Position numbers and translations under genes: made by a program
Source: Bostrychus sinensis
Taxonomy: Eukaryota; Chordata; Actinopteri; Gobiiformes; Eleotridae
Assembly (NCBI GenBank): GCA_020698575.1
Contig: CM036252.1
Location: forward strand, 6,412,178-6,476,177
DNA length: 64,000 nucleotides
Reading direction: 5' to 3'
Shown: positions 23,346 to 36,213 of the stretch, one piece after another
Layout: the number at the start of each line of letters is the position of its first letter
Position numbering within the stretch: position 1 is the first letter of the stretch
Notes under the pieces: generated by a model
Seen by the model: only the letters and a program-made list of their open reading frames with translations
Told to the model about the DNA's origin: nothing
Databases searched by the model: none

Positions 23346-23478
23346 AATGTGCACGGTGGCAGAGTGGTTAGCGCTACAAGAAGGTCCCTGGTTCAATTCC
23401 TGGACCGTGTGGGGGCAAAGACATTGTTGATCTCAGTGGGACTTTCCTGGTTAAATAAAGGTCAAATAAAATAAAATA
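23346..23478 (+). mobile_element. tRNA-derived SINE
   Basis: GGTGGCAGAGTGGTTAGCGC provides a pol III A box and GGTTCAATTCC a B box 25-30 bases further on. A tail of AATAAAGGTCAAATAAAA type follows. The tRNA-like head, spacing and A-rich tail fit a fish tRNA-SINE. The tail reappears alone at 5063-5092. Confidence 0.75.
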
Positions 23479-23542
23479 TGGGTTTTTAGCAGTTTAGGTT
23501 TAAGTTTAGTTTAAATTAGATCCAGCAGTGAAGCGTAGACTA

Positions 23543-26500
23543 CTGGTTTAGTCCTGGTTTAGACCTGGTTTAGACCTGGTTTAGTCCTGGTTTAGTCCTG
23601 GTTTAGACCTGGTTTAGACCTGGTTCAGACCTGGTTTAGCCCTGGTTTAGCCCTGGTTTAGTCCTTGTTTAGTCCTGGTTTAGTCCTGGTTTAGACCTGG
23701 TTTAGACCTGGTTTAGACCTGGTTTAGACCTGGTTAAGTCCTGGTTTAGACCTGGTTTAGACCCTGTTTAGACCTGGTTTAGTCCTGGTTTAGTCCTGGT
23801 TAAGTCCTGGTTTAGACCTGGTTTAGACCTGGTTTAGACCTGGTTTAGACCTGGTTTAGTCCTGGTTTAGACCTGGTTTAGTCCTGGTTTAGACCTGGTT
23901 TAGACCTGGTTTAGTCCTGGTTTAGTCCTGGTTTAGTCCTGGTTTAGACCTGGTTTAGACCTGGTTTAGTCCTGGTTAAGTCCTGGTTTAGACCTGGTTT
24001 AGACCTGGTTTAGTCCTGGTTTAGACCTGGTTTAGACCTGGTTTAGACCTGGTTTAGTCCTGGTTAGGTCCTGGTTTAGACCTGGTTTAGCCCTGGTTTA
24101 GACCTGGTTTAGCCCTGGTTTAGTCCTGGTTTAGACCTGGTTTAGTCCTGGTTTAGACCTGGTTTAGACCTGGTTTAGTCCTGGTTTAGTCCTGGTTTAG
24201 TCCTGGTTTAGACCTGGTTTAGACCTGGTTTAGTCCTGGTTTAGTCCTGGTTTAGTCCTGGTTTAGACCTGGTTTAGACCTGGTTTAGACCTGGTTCAGA
24301 CCTGGTTTAGCCCTGGTTTAGCCCTGGTTTAGTCCTTGTTTAGTCCTGGTTTAGTCCTGGTTTAGACCTGGTTTAGACCTGGTTTAGACCTGGTTAAGTC
24401 CTGGTTTAGACCTGGTTTAGACCCTGTTTAGACCTGGTTTAGTCCTGGTTTAGTCCTGGTTAAGTCCTGGTTTAGACCTGGTTTAGACCTGGTTTAGACC
24501 TGGTTTAGACCTGGTTAAGTCCTGGTTTAGACCTGGTTTAGTCCTGGTTTAGTCCTGGTTTAGACCTGGTTTAGACCTGGTTTAGACCTGGTTTAGTCCT
24601 GGTTAGGTCCTGGTTTAGACCTGGTTTAGCCCTGGTTTAGACCTGGTTTAGCCCTGGTTTAGTCCTGGTTTAGACCTGGTTTAGTCCTGGTTTAGACCTG
24701 GTTTAGACCTGGTTTAGTCCTGGTTAGGTCCTGGTTTAGACCTGGTTTAGACCTGGTTTAGACCTGGTTTAGTCCTGGTTTAGTCCTGGTTTAGACCTGG
24801 TTTAGACCTGGTTTAGACCTGGTTCAGACCTGGTTTAGCCCTGGTTTAGCCCTGGTTTAGACCTGGTTTAGACCTGGTTTAGACCTGGTTTAGCCCTGGT
24901 TTAGCCCTGGTTTAGACCTGGTTTAGACCTGGTTTAGACCTGGTTTAGACCTGGTTAAGTCCTGGTTAGGTCCTGGTTTAGACCTGGTTTAGCCCTGGTT
25001 TAGACCTGGTTTAGCCCTGGTTTAGTCCTGGTTTAGTCCTGGTTTAGTCTTGGTTTAGGCTCAGTTCAGTCCTGGTTTAGACCTGGTTTAGACCTGGTTT
25101 AGCCCTGGTTTAGACCTGGTTTAGACCTGGTTTAGCCCTGGTTTAGACCTGGTTTAGACCTGGTTTAGACCTGGTTTAGTCCTGGTTTAGTCCTGGTTAA
25201 GTCCTGGTGTAGACCTGGTTTAGACCTGGTTTAGACCTGGTTTAGACCTGGTTTAGACCTGGTTTAGCCCTGGTTTAGTCCTGGTTGGGTCCTGGTTTAG
25301 ACCTGGTTTAGACCTGGTTTAGACCTGGTTTAGACCTGGTTTAGTCCTGGTTAAGTCCTGGTTTAGACCTGGTTTAGCCCTGGTTTAGACCTGGTTTAGA
25401 CCTGGTTTAGCCCTGGTTTAGTCCTGGTTAGGTCCTGGTTTAGACCTGGTTTAGACCTGGTTTAGCCCTGGTTTAGACCTGGTTTAGACCTGGTTTAGCC
25501 CTGGTTTAGTCCTGGTTAGGTCCTGGTTTAGACCTGGTTTAGACCTGGTTTAGCCCTGGTTTAGTCCTGGTTAGGTCCTGGTTTAGACCTGGTTTAGCCC
25601 TGGTTTAGACCTGGTTTAGACCTGGTTTAGCCCTGGTTTAGTCCTGGTTAGGTCCTGGTTTAGACCTGGTTTAGACCTGGTTTAGCCCTGGTTTAGTCCT
25701 GGTTAGGTCCTGGTTTAGACCTGGTTTAGCCCTGGTTTAGACCTGGTTTAGACCTGGTTTAGCCCTGGTTTAGTCCTGGTTAGGTCCTGGTTTAGACCTG
25801 GTTTAGACCTGGTTTAGCCCTGGTTTAGACCTGGTTTAGACCTGGTTTAGACCTGGTTAAGTCCTGGTTAGGTCCTGGTTTAGACCTGGTTTAGACCTGG
25901 TTTAGACCTGGTTTAGACCTGGTTTAGACCTGGTTAGGTCCTGGTTTAGACCTGGTTTAGACCTGGTTTAGACCTGGTTTAGACCTGGTTTAGTCCTGGT
26001 TAGGTCCTGGTTTAGACCTGGTTTAGTCCTGGTTTAGTCCTGGTTTAGTCCTGGTTTAGTCCTGGTTTAGGCTCAGTTCAGTCCTGGTTTAGACCTGGTT
26101 TAGACCTGGTTTAGCCCTGGTTTAGCCCTGGTTTAGTCCTGGTTTAGTCCTGGTTTAGACCTGGTTTAGTCCTGGTTTAGACCTGGTTTAGACCTGGTTT
26201 AGACCTGGTTTAGTCCTGGTTTAGTCCTGGTTAGGTCCTGGTTTAGACCTGGTTTAGCCCTGGTTTAGACCTGGTTTAGCCCTGGTTTAGTCCTGGTTAG
26301 GTCCTGGTTTAGACCTGGTTTAGACCTGGTTTAGCCCTGGTTTAGCCCTGGTTTAGACCTGGTTTAGACCTGGTTTAGACCTGGTTAAGTCCTGGTTAGG
26401 TCCTGGTTTAGACCTGGTTTAGCCCTGGTTTAGACCTGGTTTAGCCCTGGTTTAGTCCTGGTTTAGTCCTGGTTTAGTCTTGGTTTAGGCTCAGTTCAGT

Positions 26501-29500
26501 CCTGGTTTAGACCTGGTTTAGACCTGGTTTAGCCCTGGTTTAGACCTGGTTTAGACCTGGTTTAGCCCTGGTTTAGACCTGGTTTAGCCCTGGTTTAGAC
26601 CTGGTTTAGACCTGGTTTAGACCTGGTTTAGTCCTGGTTTAGTCCTGGTTAAGTCCTGGTTTAGACCTGGTTTAGACCTGGTTTAGACCTGGTTTAGACC
26701 TGGTTAAGTCCTGGTTTAGACCTGGTTTAGACCTGGTTTAGTCCTGGTTTAGACCTGGTTTAGACCTGGTTTAGACCTGGTTTAGTCCTGGTTAGGTCCT
26801 GGTTTAGACCTGGTTTAGCCCTGGTTTAGACCTGGTTTAGCCCTGGTTTAGTCCTGGTTTAGACCTGGTTTAGTCCTGGTTTAGACCTGGTTAGGTCCTG
26901 GTTTAGACCTGGTTTAGCCCTGGTTTAGTCCTGGTTTAGTCCTGGTTTAGTCCTGGTTTAGGCTCAGTTCAGTCCTGGTTTAGACCTGGTTTAGACCTGG
27001 TTTAGCCCTGGTTTAGCCCTGGTTTAGTCCTGGTTTAGTCCTGGTTTAGACCTGGTTTAGTCCTGGTTTAGACCTGGTTTAGACCTGGTTTAGACCTGGT
27101 TTAGACCTGGTTTAGTCCTGGTTTAGTCCTGGTTAGGTCCTGGTTTAGACCTGGTTTAGGCCTGGTTAAGTCCTGGTTAGGTCCTGGTTTAGACCTGGTT
27201 TAGACCTGGTTTAGACCTGGTTTAGACCTGGTTAGGTCCTGGTTTAGACCTGGTTTAGACCTGGTTTAGACCTGGTTTAGTCCTGGTTAGGTCCTGGTTT
27301 AGACCTGGTTTAGCCCTGGTTTAGTCCTGGTTTAGTCCTGGTTTAGTCCTGGTTTAGGCTCAGTTCAGTCCTGGTTTAGACCTGGTTTAGACCTGGTTTA
27401 GCCCTGGTTTAACCCTGGTTAAGCCCTGGTTTAGTCCTGGTTTAGACCTGGTTTAGTCCTGGTTTAGACCTGGTTTAGACCTGGTTTAGACCTGGTTTAG
27501 TCCTGGTTTAGTCCTGGTTAGGTCCTGGTTTAGACCTGGTTTAGCCCTGGTTTAGACCTGGTTTAGCCCTGGTTTAGTCCTGGTTAGGTCCTGGTTTAGA
27601 CCTGGTTTAGACCTGGCTTAGACCTGGTTTAGCCCTGGTTTAGACCTGGTTTAGACCTGGTTTAGACCTGGTTTAGACCTGGTTAAGTCCTGGTTAGGTC
27701 CTGGTTTAGACCTGGTTTAGCCCTGGTTTAGACCTGGTTTAGCCCTGGTTTAGTCCTGGATTAGTCCTGGTTTAGTCCTGGTTTAGGCTCAGTTCAGTCC
27801 TTGTTTAGACCTGGTTTAGACCTGGTTTAGACCTGGTTTAGACCTGGTTTAGTCCTGGTTAGGTCCTGGTTTAGACCTGGTTTAGACCTGGTTTAGACCT
27901 GGTTTAGTCCTGGTTAGGTCCTGGTTTAGACCTGGTTTAGACCTGGTTTAGCCCTGGTTTAGTCCTGGTTAGGTCCTGGTTTAGACCTGGTTTAGACCTG
28001 GTTTAGACCTGGTTTAGACCTGGTTTAGTCCTGGTTAGGTCCTGGTTTAGACCTGGTTTAGACCTGGTTTAGTCCTGGTTTAGACCTGGTTAGGTCCTGG
28101 TTTAGACCTGGTTTAGCCCTGGTTTAGTCCTGGTTTAGTCCTGGTTTAGACCTGGTTTAGTCCTGGTTAGGTCCTGGTTTAGACCTGGTTTAGCCCTGGT
28201 TTAGACCTGGTTTAGCCCTGGTTTAGTCCTGGTTTAGACCTGGTTTAGTCCTGGTTTAGACCTGGTTAGGTCCTGGTTTAAACCTGGTTTAGCCCTGGTT
28301 TAGTCCTGGTTTAGTCCTGGTTTAGTCCTGGTTTAGGCTCAGTTCAGTCCTGGTTTAGACCTGGTTTAGACCTGGTTTAGCCCTGGTTTAGCCCTGGTTT
28401 AGTCCTGGTTTAGTCCTGGTTTAGACCTGGTTTAGTCCTGGTTTAGACCTGGTTTAGACCTGGTTTAGACCTGGTTTAGACCTGGTTTAGTCCTGGTTTA
28501 GTCCTGGTTAGGTCCTGGTTTAGACCTGGTTTAGGCCTGGTTAAGTCCTGGTTTGGTCCTGGTTTAGACCTGGTTTAGCCCTGGTTTAGTCCTGGTTTAG
28601 ACCTGGTTTAGTCCTGGTTTAGACCTGGTTAGGTCCTGGTTTAGACCTGGTTTAGCCCTGGTTTAGTCCTGGTTTAGTCCTGGTTTAGTCCTGGTTTAGG
28701 CTCAGTTCAGTCCTGGTTTAGACCTGGTTTAGACCTGGTTTAGCCCTGGTTTAGCCCTGGTTTAGTCCTGGTTTAGTCCTGGTTTAGACCTGGTTTAGTC
28801 CTGGTTTAGACCTGGTTTAGACCTGGTTTAGACCTGGTTTAGACCTGGTTTAGTCCTGGTTTAGTCCTGGTTAGGTCCTGGTTTAGACCTGGTTTAGGCC
28901 TGGTTAAGTCCTGGTTTAGCCCTGGTTTAGCCCTGGTTTAGACCTGGTTTAGACCTGGTTTAGACCTGGTTTAGACCTGGTTAGGTCCTGGTTTAGACCT
29001 GGTTTAGACCTGGTTTAGACCTGGTTTAGTCCTGGTTAGGTCCTGGTTTAGACCTGGTTTAGCCCTGGTTTAGTCCTGGTTTAGTCCTGGTTTAGTCCTG
29101 GTTTAGGCTCAGTTCAGTCCTGGTTTAGACCTGGTTTAGACCTGGTTTAGCCCTGGTTTAGTCCTGGTTTAGACCTGGTTTAGTCCTGGTTTAGACCTGG
29201 TTTAGACCTGGTTTAGACCTGGTTTAGCCCTGGTTTAGTCCTGGTTTAGTCCTGGTTTAGTCCTGGTTTAGGCTCAGTTCAGTCCTGGTTTAGACCTGGT
29301 TTAGACCTGGTTAAGCCCTGGTTTAGTCCTGGTTTAGACCTGGTTTAGTCCTGGTTTAGACCTGGTTTAGACCTGGTTTAGTCCTGGTTTAGTCCTGGTT
29401 AGGTCCTGGTTTAGACCTGGTTTAGCCCTGGTTTAGACCTGGTTTAGCCCTGGTTTAGTCCTGGTTAGGTCCTGGTTTAGACCTGGTTTAGACCTGGCTT

Positions 29501-32500
29501 AGACCTGGTTTAGCCCTGGTTTAGACCTGGTTTAGACCTGGTTTAGACCTTGTTTAGACCTGGTTAAGTCCTGGTTAGGTCCTGGTTTAGACCTGGTTTA
29601 GCCCTGGTTTAGACCTGGTTTAGCCCTGGTTTAGTCCTGGTTTAGTCCTGGTTTAGTCCTGGTTTAGGCTCAGTTCAGTCCTTGTTTAGACCTGGTTTAG
29701 ACCTGGTTTAGACCTGGTTTAGACCTGGTTTAGTCCTGGTTAGGTCCTGGTTTAGACCTGGTTTAGACCTGGTTTAGACCTGGTTTAGTCCTGGTTAGGT
29801 CCTGGTTTAGACCTGGTTTAGACCTGGTTTAGCCCTGGTTTAGTCCTGGTTAGGTCCTGGTTTAGACCTGGTTTAGACCTGGTTTAGAGCTGGTTTAGAC
29901 CTGGTTTAGTCCTGGTTAGGTCCTGGTTTAGACCTGGTTTAGACCTGGTTTAGTCCTGGTTAGGTCCTGGTTTAGACCTGGTTTAGACCTGGTTTAGACC
30001 TGGTTTAGCCCTGGTTTAGTCCTGGTTTAGTCCTGGTTAGGTCCTGGTTTAGACCTGGTTTAGACCTGGTTTAGACCTGGTTTAGCCCTGGTTTAGTCCT
30101 GGTTAGGTCCTGGTTTAGACCTGGTTTAGCCCTGGTTTAGACCTGGTTTAGCCCTGGTTTAGTCCTGGTTAGGTCTTGGTTTAGACCTGGTTTAGACCTG
30201 GTTTAGACCTGGTTTAGCCCTGGTTTAGTCCTGGTTAGGTCCTGGTTTCGACCTGGTTTAGACCTGGTTTAGCCCTGGTTTAGCCCTGGTTTAGACCTGG
30301 TTTAGACCTGGTTTAGTCCTGTTTAAGTCCTGGTTTAGACCTGGTTTAGACCTGGTTTAGACCTGGTTTAGAGCTGGTTAAGTCCTTGTTTAGACCTGGT
30401 TTAGACCTGGTTTAGTCCTGGTTTAGACCTGGTTTAGACCTGGTTTAGACCTGGTTTAGTCCTGGTTAGGTCCTGGTTTAGACCTGGTTTAGCCCTGGTT
30501 TAGCCCTGGTTTAGTCCTGGTTTAGACCTGGTTTAGTCCTGGTTTAGACCTGGTTTAGACCTGGTTTAGTCCTGGTTAGGTCCTGGTTTAGACCTGGTTT
30601 AGACCTGGTTTAGACCTGGTTTAGTCCTGGTTTAGACCTGGTTTAGTACTGGTTAGGTCCTGGTTTAGACCTGGTTTAGCCCTGGTTTAGACCTGGTTTA
30701 GACCTGGTTTAGCCCTGGTTTAGTCCTGGTTAGGTCCTGGTTTAGACCTGGTTTAGACCTGGTTTAGACCTGGTTTAGACCTGGTTTAGTCCTGGTTAGG
30801 TCCTGGTTTAGACCTGGTTTAGCCCTGGTTTAGACCTGGTTTAGACCTGGTTTAGCCCTGGTTTAGTCCTGGTGAGGTCCTGGTTTAGACCTGGTTTAGC
30901 CCTGGTTTAGCCCTGGTTTAGACCTGGTTTAGACCTGGTTTAGCCCTGGTTTAGTCCTGGTTAGGTCCTGGTTTAGACCTGGTTTAGACCTGGTTTAGCC
31001 CTGGTTTAGTCCTGGTTAGGTCCTGGTTTAGACCTGGTTTAGCCCTGGTTTAGACCTGGTTTAGACCTGGTTTTGCCCTGGTTTAGTCCTGGTTAGGTCC
31101 TGGTTTAGACCTGGTTTAGACCTGGTTTAGCCCTGGTTTAGACCTGGTTTAGACCTGGTTTAGACCTGGTTAAGTCCTGGTTAGGTCCTGGTTTAGACCT
31201 GGTTTAGACCTGGTTTAGACCTGGTTTAGACCTGGTTAGGTCCTGGTTTAGACCTGGTTTAGACCTGGTTTAGACCTGGTTTAGACCTGGTTTAGTCCTG
31301 GTTAGGTCCTGGTTTAGACCTGGTTTAGCCCTGGTTTAGTCCTGGTTTAGTCCTGGTTTAGTCCTGGTTTAGGCTCAGTTCAGTCCTGGTTTAGACCTGG
31401 TTTAGACCTGGTTTAGCCCTGGTTTAGCCCTGGTTTAGTCCTGGTTTAGTCCTGGTTTAGACCTGGTTTAGTCCTGGTTTAGACCTGGTTTAGACCTGGT
31501 TTAGACCTGGTTTAGACCTGGTTTAGTCCTGGTTTAGTCCTGGTTAGGTCCTGGTTTAGACCTGGTTTAGCCCTGGTTTAGACCTGGTTTCGCCCTGGTT
31601 TAGTCCTGGTTAGGTCCTGGTTTAGACCTGGTTTAGACCTGGTTTAGCCCTGGTTTAGCCCTGGTTTAGACCTGGTTTAGACCTGGTTTAGACCTGGTTA
31701 AGTCCTGGTTAGGTCCTGGTTTAGACCTGGTTTAGCCCTGGTTTAGACCTGGTTTAGCCCTGGTTTAGTCCTGGTTTAGTCCTGGTTTAGTCTTGGTTTA
31801 GGCTCAGTTCAGTCCTGGTTTAGACCTGGTTTAGACCTGGTTTAGACCTGGTTTAGCCCTGGTTTAGACCTGGTTTAGACCTGGTTTAGACCTGGTTTAG
31901 CCCTGGTTTAGACCTGGTTTAGACCTGGTTTAGGCCTGGTTAAGTCCTGGTTAGGTCCTGGTTTAGACCTGTTTTAGACCTGGTTTAGACCTGGTTTAGA
32001 CCTGGTTAGGTCCTGGTTTAGACCTGGTTTAGACCTGGTTTAGACCTGGTTTAGACCTGGTTTAGTCCTGGTTAGGTCCTGGTTTAGACCTGGTTTAGCC
32101 CTGGTTTTGTCCTGGTTTAGTCCTGGTTTAGTCCTGGTTTAGGCTCAGTTCAGTCCTGGTTTAGACCTGGTTTAGACCTGGTTTAGGCTCAGTTCAGTCC
32201 TGGTTTAGTCCTGGTTTAGACCTGGTTTAGTCCTGGTTTAGACCTGGTTTAGTCCTGGTTTAGACCTGGTTTAGACCTGGTTTAGACCTGGTTTAGTCCT
32301 GGTTTAGTCCTGGTTAGGTCCTGGTTTAGACCTGGTTTAGACCTCGTTTAGCCCTGGTTTAGACCTGGTTTAGCCCTGGTTTAGTCCTGGTTAGGTCCTG
32401 GTTTAGACCTGGTTTAGACCTGGTTTAGCCCTGGTTTAGACCTGGTTTAGACCTGGTTTAGTCCTGGTTAGGTCCTGGTTTAGACCTGGTTTAGACCTGG

Positions 32501-35500
32501 TTTAGACCTGGTTTAGACCTGGTTTAGTCCTGGTTAGGTCCTGGTTTAGACCTGGTTTAGACCTGGTTTAGACCTGGTTTAGCCCTGGTTTAGTCCTGGT
32601 TTAGTCCTGGTTTAGGCTCAGTTCAGTCCTGGTTTAGACCTGGTTTAGACCTGGTTTAGCCCTGGTTTAGTCCTGGTTAGGTCCTGGTTTAGACCTGGTT
32701 TAGACCTGGTTTAGACCTGGTTTAGACCTGGTTTAGTCCTGGTTAGGTCCTGGTTTAGACCTGGTTTAGACCTGGTTTAGACCTGGTTTAGACCTGGTTT
32801 AGCCCTGGTTTAGTCCTGGTTAGGTCCTGGTTTAGACCTGGTTTAGCCCTGGTTTAGACCTGGTTTAGCCCTGGTTTAGTCCTGGTTAGGTCTTGGTTTA
32901 GACCTGGTTTTGACCTGGTTTAGACCTGGTTTAGCCCTGGTTTAGTCCTGGTTAGGTCCTGGTTTAGACCTGGTTTAGACCTGGTTTAGACCTGGTTTAG
33001 CCCTGGTTTAGCCCTGGTTTAGACCTGGTTTAGACCTGGTTTAGTCCTGGTTAAGTCCTGGTTTAGACCTGGTTTAGACCTGGTTTAGACCTGGTTTAGA
33101 CCTGGTTAAGTCCTTGTTTAGACCTGGTTTAGACCTGGTTTAGTCCTGGTTTAGACCTGGTTTAGACCTGGTTTAGACCTGGTTTAGTCCTGGTTAGGTC
33201 CTGGTTTAGACCTGGTTTAGCCCTGGTTTAGACCTGGTTTAGCCCTGGTTTAGTCCTGGTTTAGACCTGGTTTAGTCCTGGTTTAGACCTGGTTTAGACC
33301 TGGTTTAGTCCTGGTTAGGTCCTGGTTTAGACCTGGTTTAGACCTGGTTTAGACCTGGTTTAGTCCTGGTTTAGACCTGGTTTAGTACTGGTTAGGTCCT
33401 GGTTTAGACCTGGTTTAGCCCTGGTTTAGACCTGGTTTAGACCTGGTTTAGCCCTGGTTTAGTCCTGGTTAGGTCCTGGTTTAGACCTGGTTTAGACCTG
33501 GTTTAGACCTGGTTTAGACCTGGTTAGGTCCTGGTTAGGTCCTGGTTTAGACCTGGTTTAGCCCTGGTTTAGACCTGGTTTAGACCTGGTTTAGCCCTGG
33601 TTTAGTCCTGGTTGGGTCCTGGTTTAGACCTGGTTTAGACCTGGTTTAGACCTGGTTTAGACCTGGTTTAGTCCTGGTTAGGTCCTGGTTTAGACCTGGT
33701 TTAGCCCTGGTTTAGACCTGGTTTAGACCTGGTTTAGCCCTGGTTTAGTCCTGGTTATGTCCTGGTTTAGACCTGGTTTAGCCCTGGTTTAGCCCTGGTT
33801 TAGACCTGGTTTAGACCTGGTTTAGCCCTGGTTTAGTCCTGGTTAGGTCCTGGTTTAGACCTGGTTTAGACCTGGTTTAGCCCTGGTTTAGTCCTGGTTA
33901 GGTCCTGGTTTAGACCTGGTTTAGCCCTGGTTTAGACCTGGTTTAGACCTGGTTTTGCCCTGGTTTAGTCCTGGTTAGGTCCTGGTTTAGACCTGGTTTA
34001 GACCTGGTTTAGCCCTGGTTTAGACCTGGTTTAGACCTGGTTTAGACCTGGTTAAGTCCTGGTTAGGTCCTGGTTTAGACCTGGTTTAGACCTGGTTTAG
34101 ACCTGGTTTAGACCTGGTTTAGACCTGGTTAGGTCCTGGTTTAGACCTGGTTTAGACCTGGTTTAGACCTGGTTTAGACCTGGTTTAGTCCTGGTTAGGT
34201 CCTGGTTTAGACCTGGTTTAGCCCTGGTTTAGTCCTGGTTTAGTCCTGGTTTAGTCCTGGTTTAGGCTCAGTTCAGTCCTGGTTTAGTCCTGGTTTAGAC
34301 CTGGTTTAGCCCTGGTTTAGTCCTGGTTTAGTCCTGGTTTAGACCTGGTTTAGTCCTGGTTTAGACCTGGTTTAGACCTGGTTTAGACCTGGTTTAGACC
34401 TGGTTTAGTCCTGGTTAGGTCCTGGTTTAGACCTGGTTTAGCCCTGGTTTAGTCCTGGTTAGGTCCTGGTTTAGACCTGGTTTAGACCTGGTTTAGCCCT
34501 GGTTTCGCCCTGGTTTAGACCTGGTTTAGACCTGGTTTAGACCTGGTTAAGTCCTAGTTAGGTCCTGGTTTAGACCTGGTTTAGACCTGGTTAGGTCCTG
34601 GTTTAGACCTGGTTTAGACCTGGTTTAGACCTGGTTTAGTCCTGGTTAGGTCCTGGTTTAGACCTGGTTTAGACCTGGTTTAGACCTGGTTTAGCCCTGG
34701 TTTAGTCCTGGTTAGGTCCTGGTTTAGACCTGGTTTAGACCTGGTTTAGACCTGGTTTAGACCTGGTTTAGTCCTGGTTAGGTCCTGGTTTAGACCTGGT
34801 TTAGACCTGGTTTAGACCTGGTTTAGACCTGGTTTAGTCCTGGTTAGGTCCTGGTTTAGACCTGGTTTAGACCTGGTTTAGACCTGGTTTAGCCCTGGTT
34901 TAGCCCTGGTTTAGTCCTGGTTTAGTCCTGGTTAGGTCCTGGTTTAGACCTGGTTTAGACCTGGTTTAGACCTGGTTTAGCCCTGGTTTAGTCCTGGTTA
35001 GGTCCTGGTTTAGACCTGGTTTAGCCCTGGTTTAGACCTGGTTTAGCCCTGGTTTAGTCCTGGTTAGGTCTTGGTTTAGACCTGGTTTAGACCTGGTTTA
35101 GACCTGGTTTAGCCCTGGTTTAGTCCTGGTTAGGTCCTGGTTTAGACCTGGTTTAGACCTGGTTTAGACCTGGTTTAGCCCTGGTTTAGCCCTGGTTTAG
35201 ACCTGGTTTAGACCTGGTTTAGACCTGGTTAAGTCCTGGTTAGGTCCTGGTTTAGACCTGGTTTAGCCCTGGTTTAGACCTGGTTTAGCCCTGGTTTAGT
35301 CCTGGTTTAGTCCTGGTTTAGTCTTGGTTTAGGCTCAGTTCAGTCCTGGTTTAGACCTGGTTTAGACCTGGTTTAGACCTGGTTTAGACCTGGTTTAGAC
35401 CTGGTTAGGTCCTGGTTAGGTCCTGGTTTAGACCTGGTTTAGACCTGGTTTAGACCTGGTTTAGCCCTGGTTTAGACCTGGTTTAGACCTGGTTTAGACC

Positions 35501-36213
35501 TGGTTAGGTCCTGGTTAGGTCCTGGTTTAGACCTGGTTTAGACCTGGTTTAGCCCTGGTTTAGACCTGGTTTAGTCCTGGTTTAGACCTGGTTTAGACCT
35601 GGTTTAGACCTGGTTTAGACCTGGTTTAGACCTGGTTTAGACCTGGTTTAGTCCTGGTTAGGTCCTGGTTTAGACCTGGTTTAGTCCTGGTTTAGGCTCA
35701 GTTCAGTCCTGGTTTAGCACTGGTTTAGACCTGGTTTAGACCTGGTTTAGACCTGGTTTAGACCTGGTTTAGTCCTGGCTTAGTCCTGGTTTAGTCCTGG
35801 TTTAGTCCTGGTTTAGGCTCAGTTCAGTCCTGGTTTAGACCTGGTTTAGACCTGGTTCAGTCCTGGTTCAGTCTTGGTTTAGTCCTGGTTTAGTCCTGGT
35901 TTAGACCTGGTTTAGTCCTGGTTTAGTCCTGGTTTAGTCCTGGTTTAGACCTGGTTTAGACCTGGTTTAGTCCTGGCTTAGTCCTGGTTTAGACCTGGTT
36001 TAGTCCTGGCTTAGTCCTGGTTTAGTCCTGGTTTAGTCCTGGTTTAGGCTCAGTTCAGTCCTGGTTTAGTCCTGGTTTAGTCCTGGTTTAGGCTCAGTTC
36101 AGTCCTGGTTCAGTCCTGGTTCAGTCTTGGTTTAGTCCTGGTTTAGTCCTGGTTTAGACCTGGTTTAGTCCTGGTTTAGTCCTTGTTTAGACCTGGTTTA
36201 GTTCTGGTTTAGT
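23543..36213. repeat. 12.7-kb 11-bp satellite, TGGTTTAG orientation
   Basis: About 1,150 units of CTGGTTTAG(A/T/C)C in an almost unbroken 11-bp register. Variant units (GTTAGGTCC, GTTAAGTCC, CCTTG) and a 22-bp marker containing GGCTCAGTTCAG recur. I count about 22 markers, at separations close to multiples of 11. It lies between gene II and the left-hand block. It is not telomeric and has no coding content. Confidence 0.97.

Noticed and set aside
23346..23478. Functional tRNA gene
   Set aside because: A and B boxes are present but no complete cloverleaf or anticodon arm; the A-rich tail identifies a SINE.
23543..36213. Telomeric repeat, because units contain GGTTTAG
   Set aside because: The unit is 11 bp with CCTG or TCCTG between, not a TTAGGG or TTTAGGG array; the resemblance is by chance.
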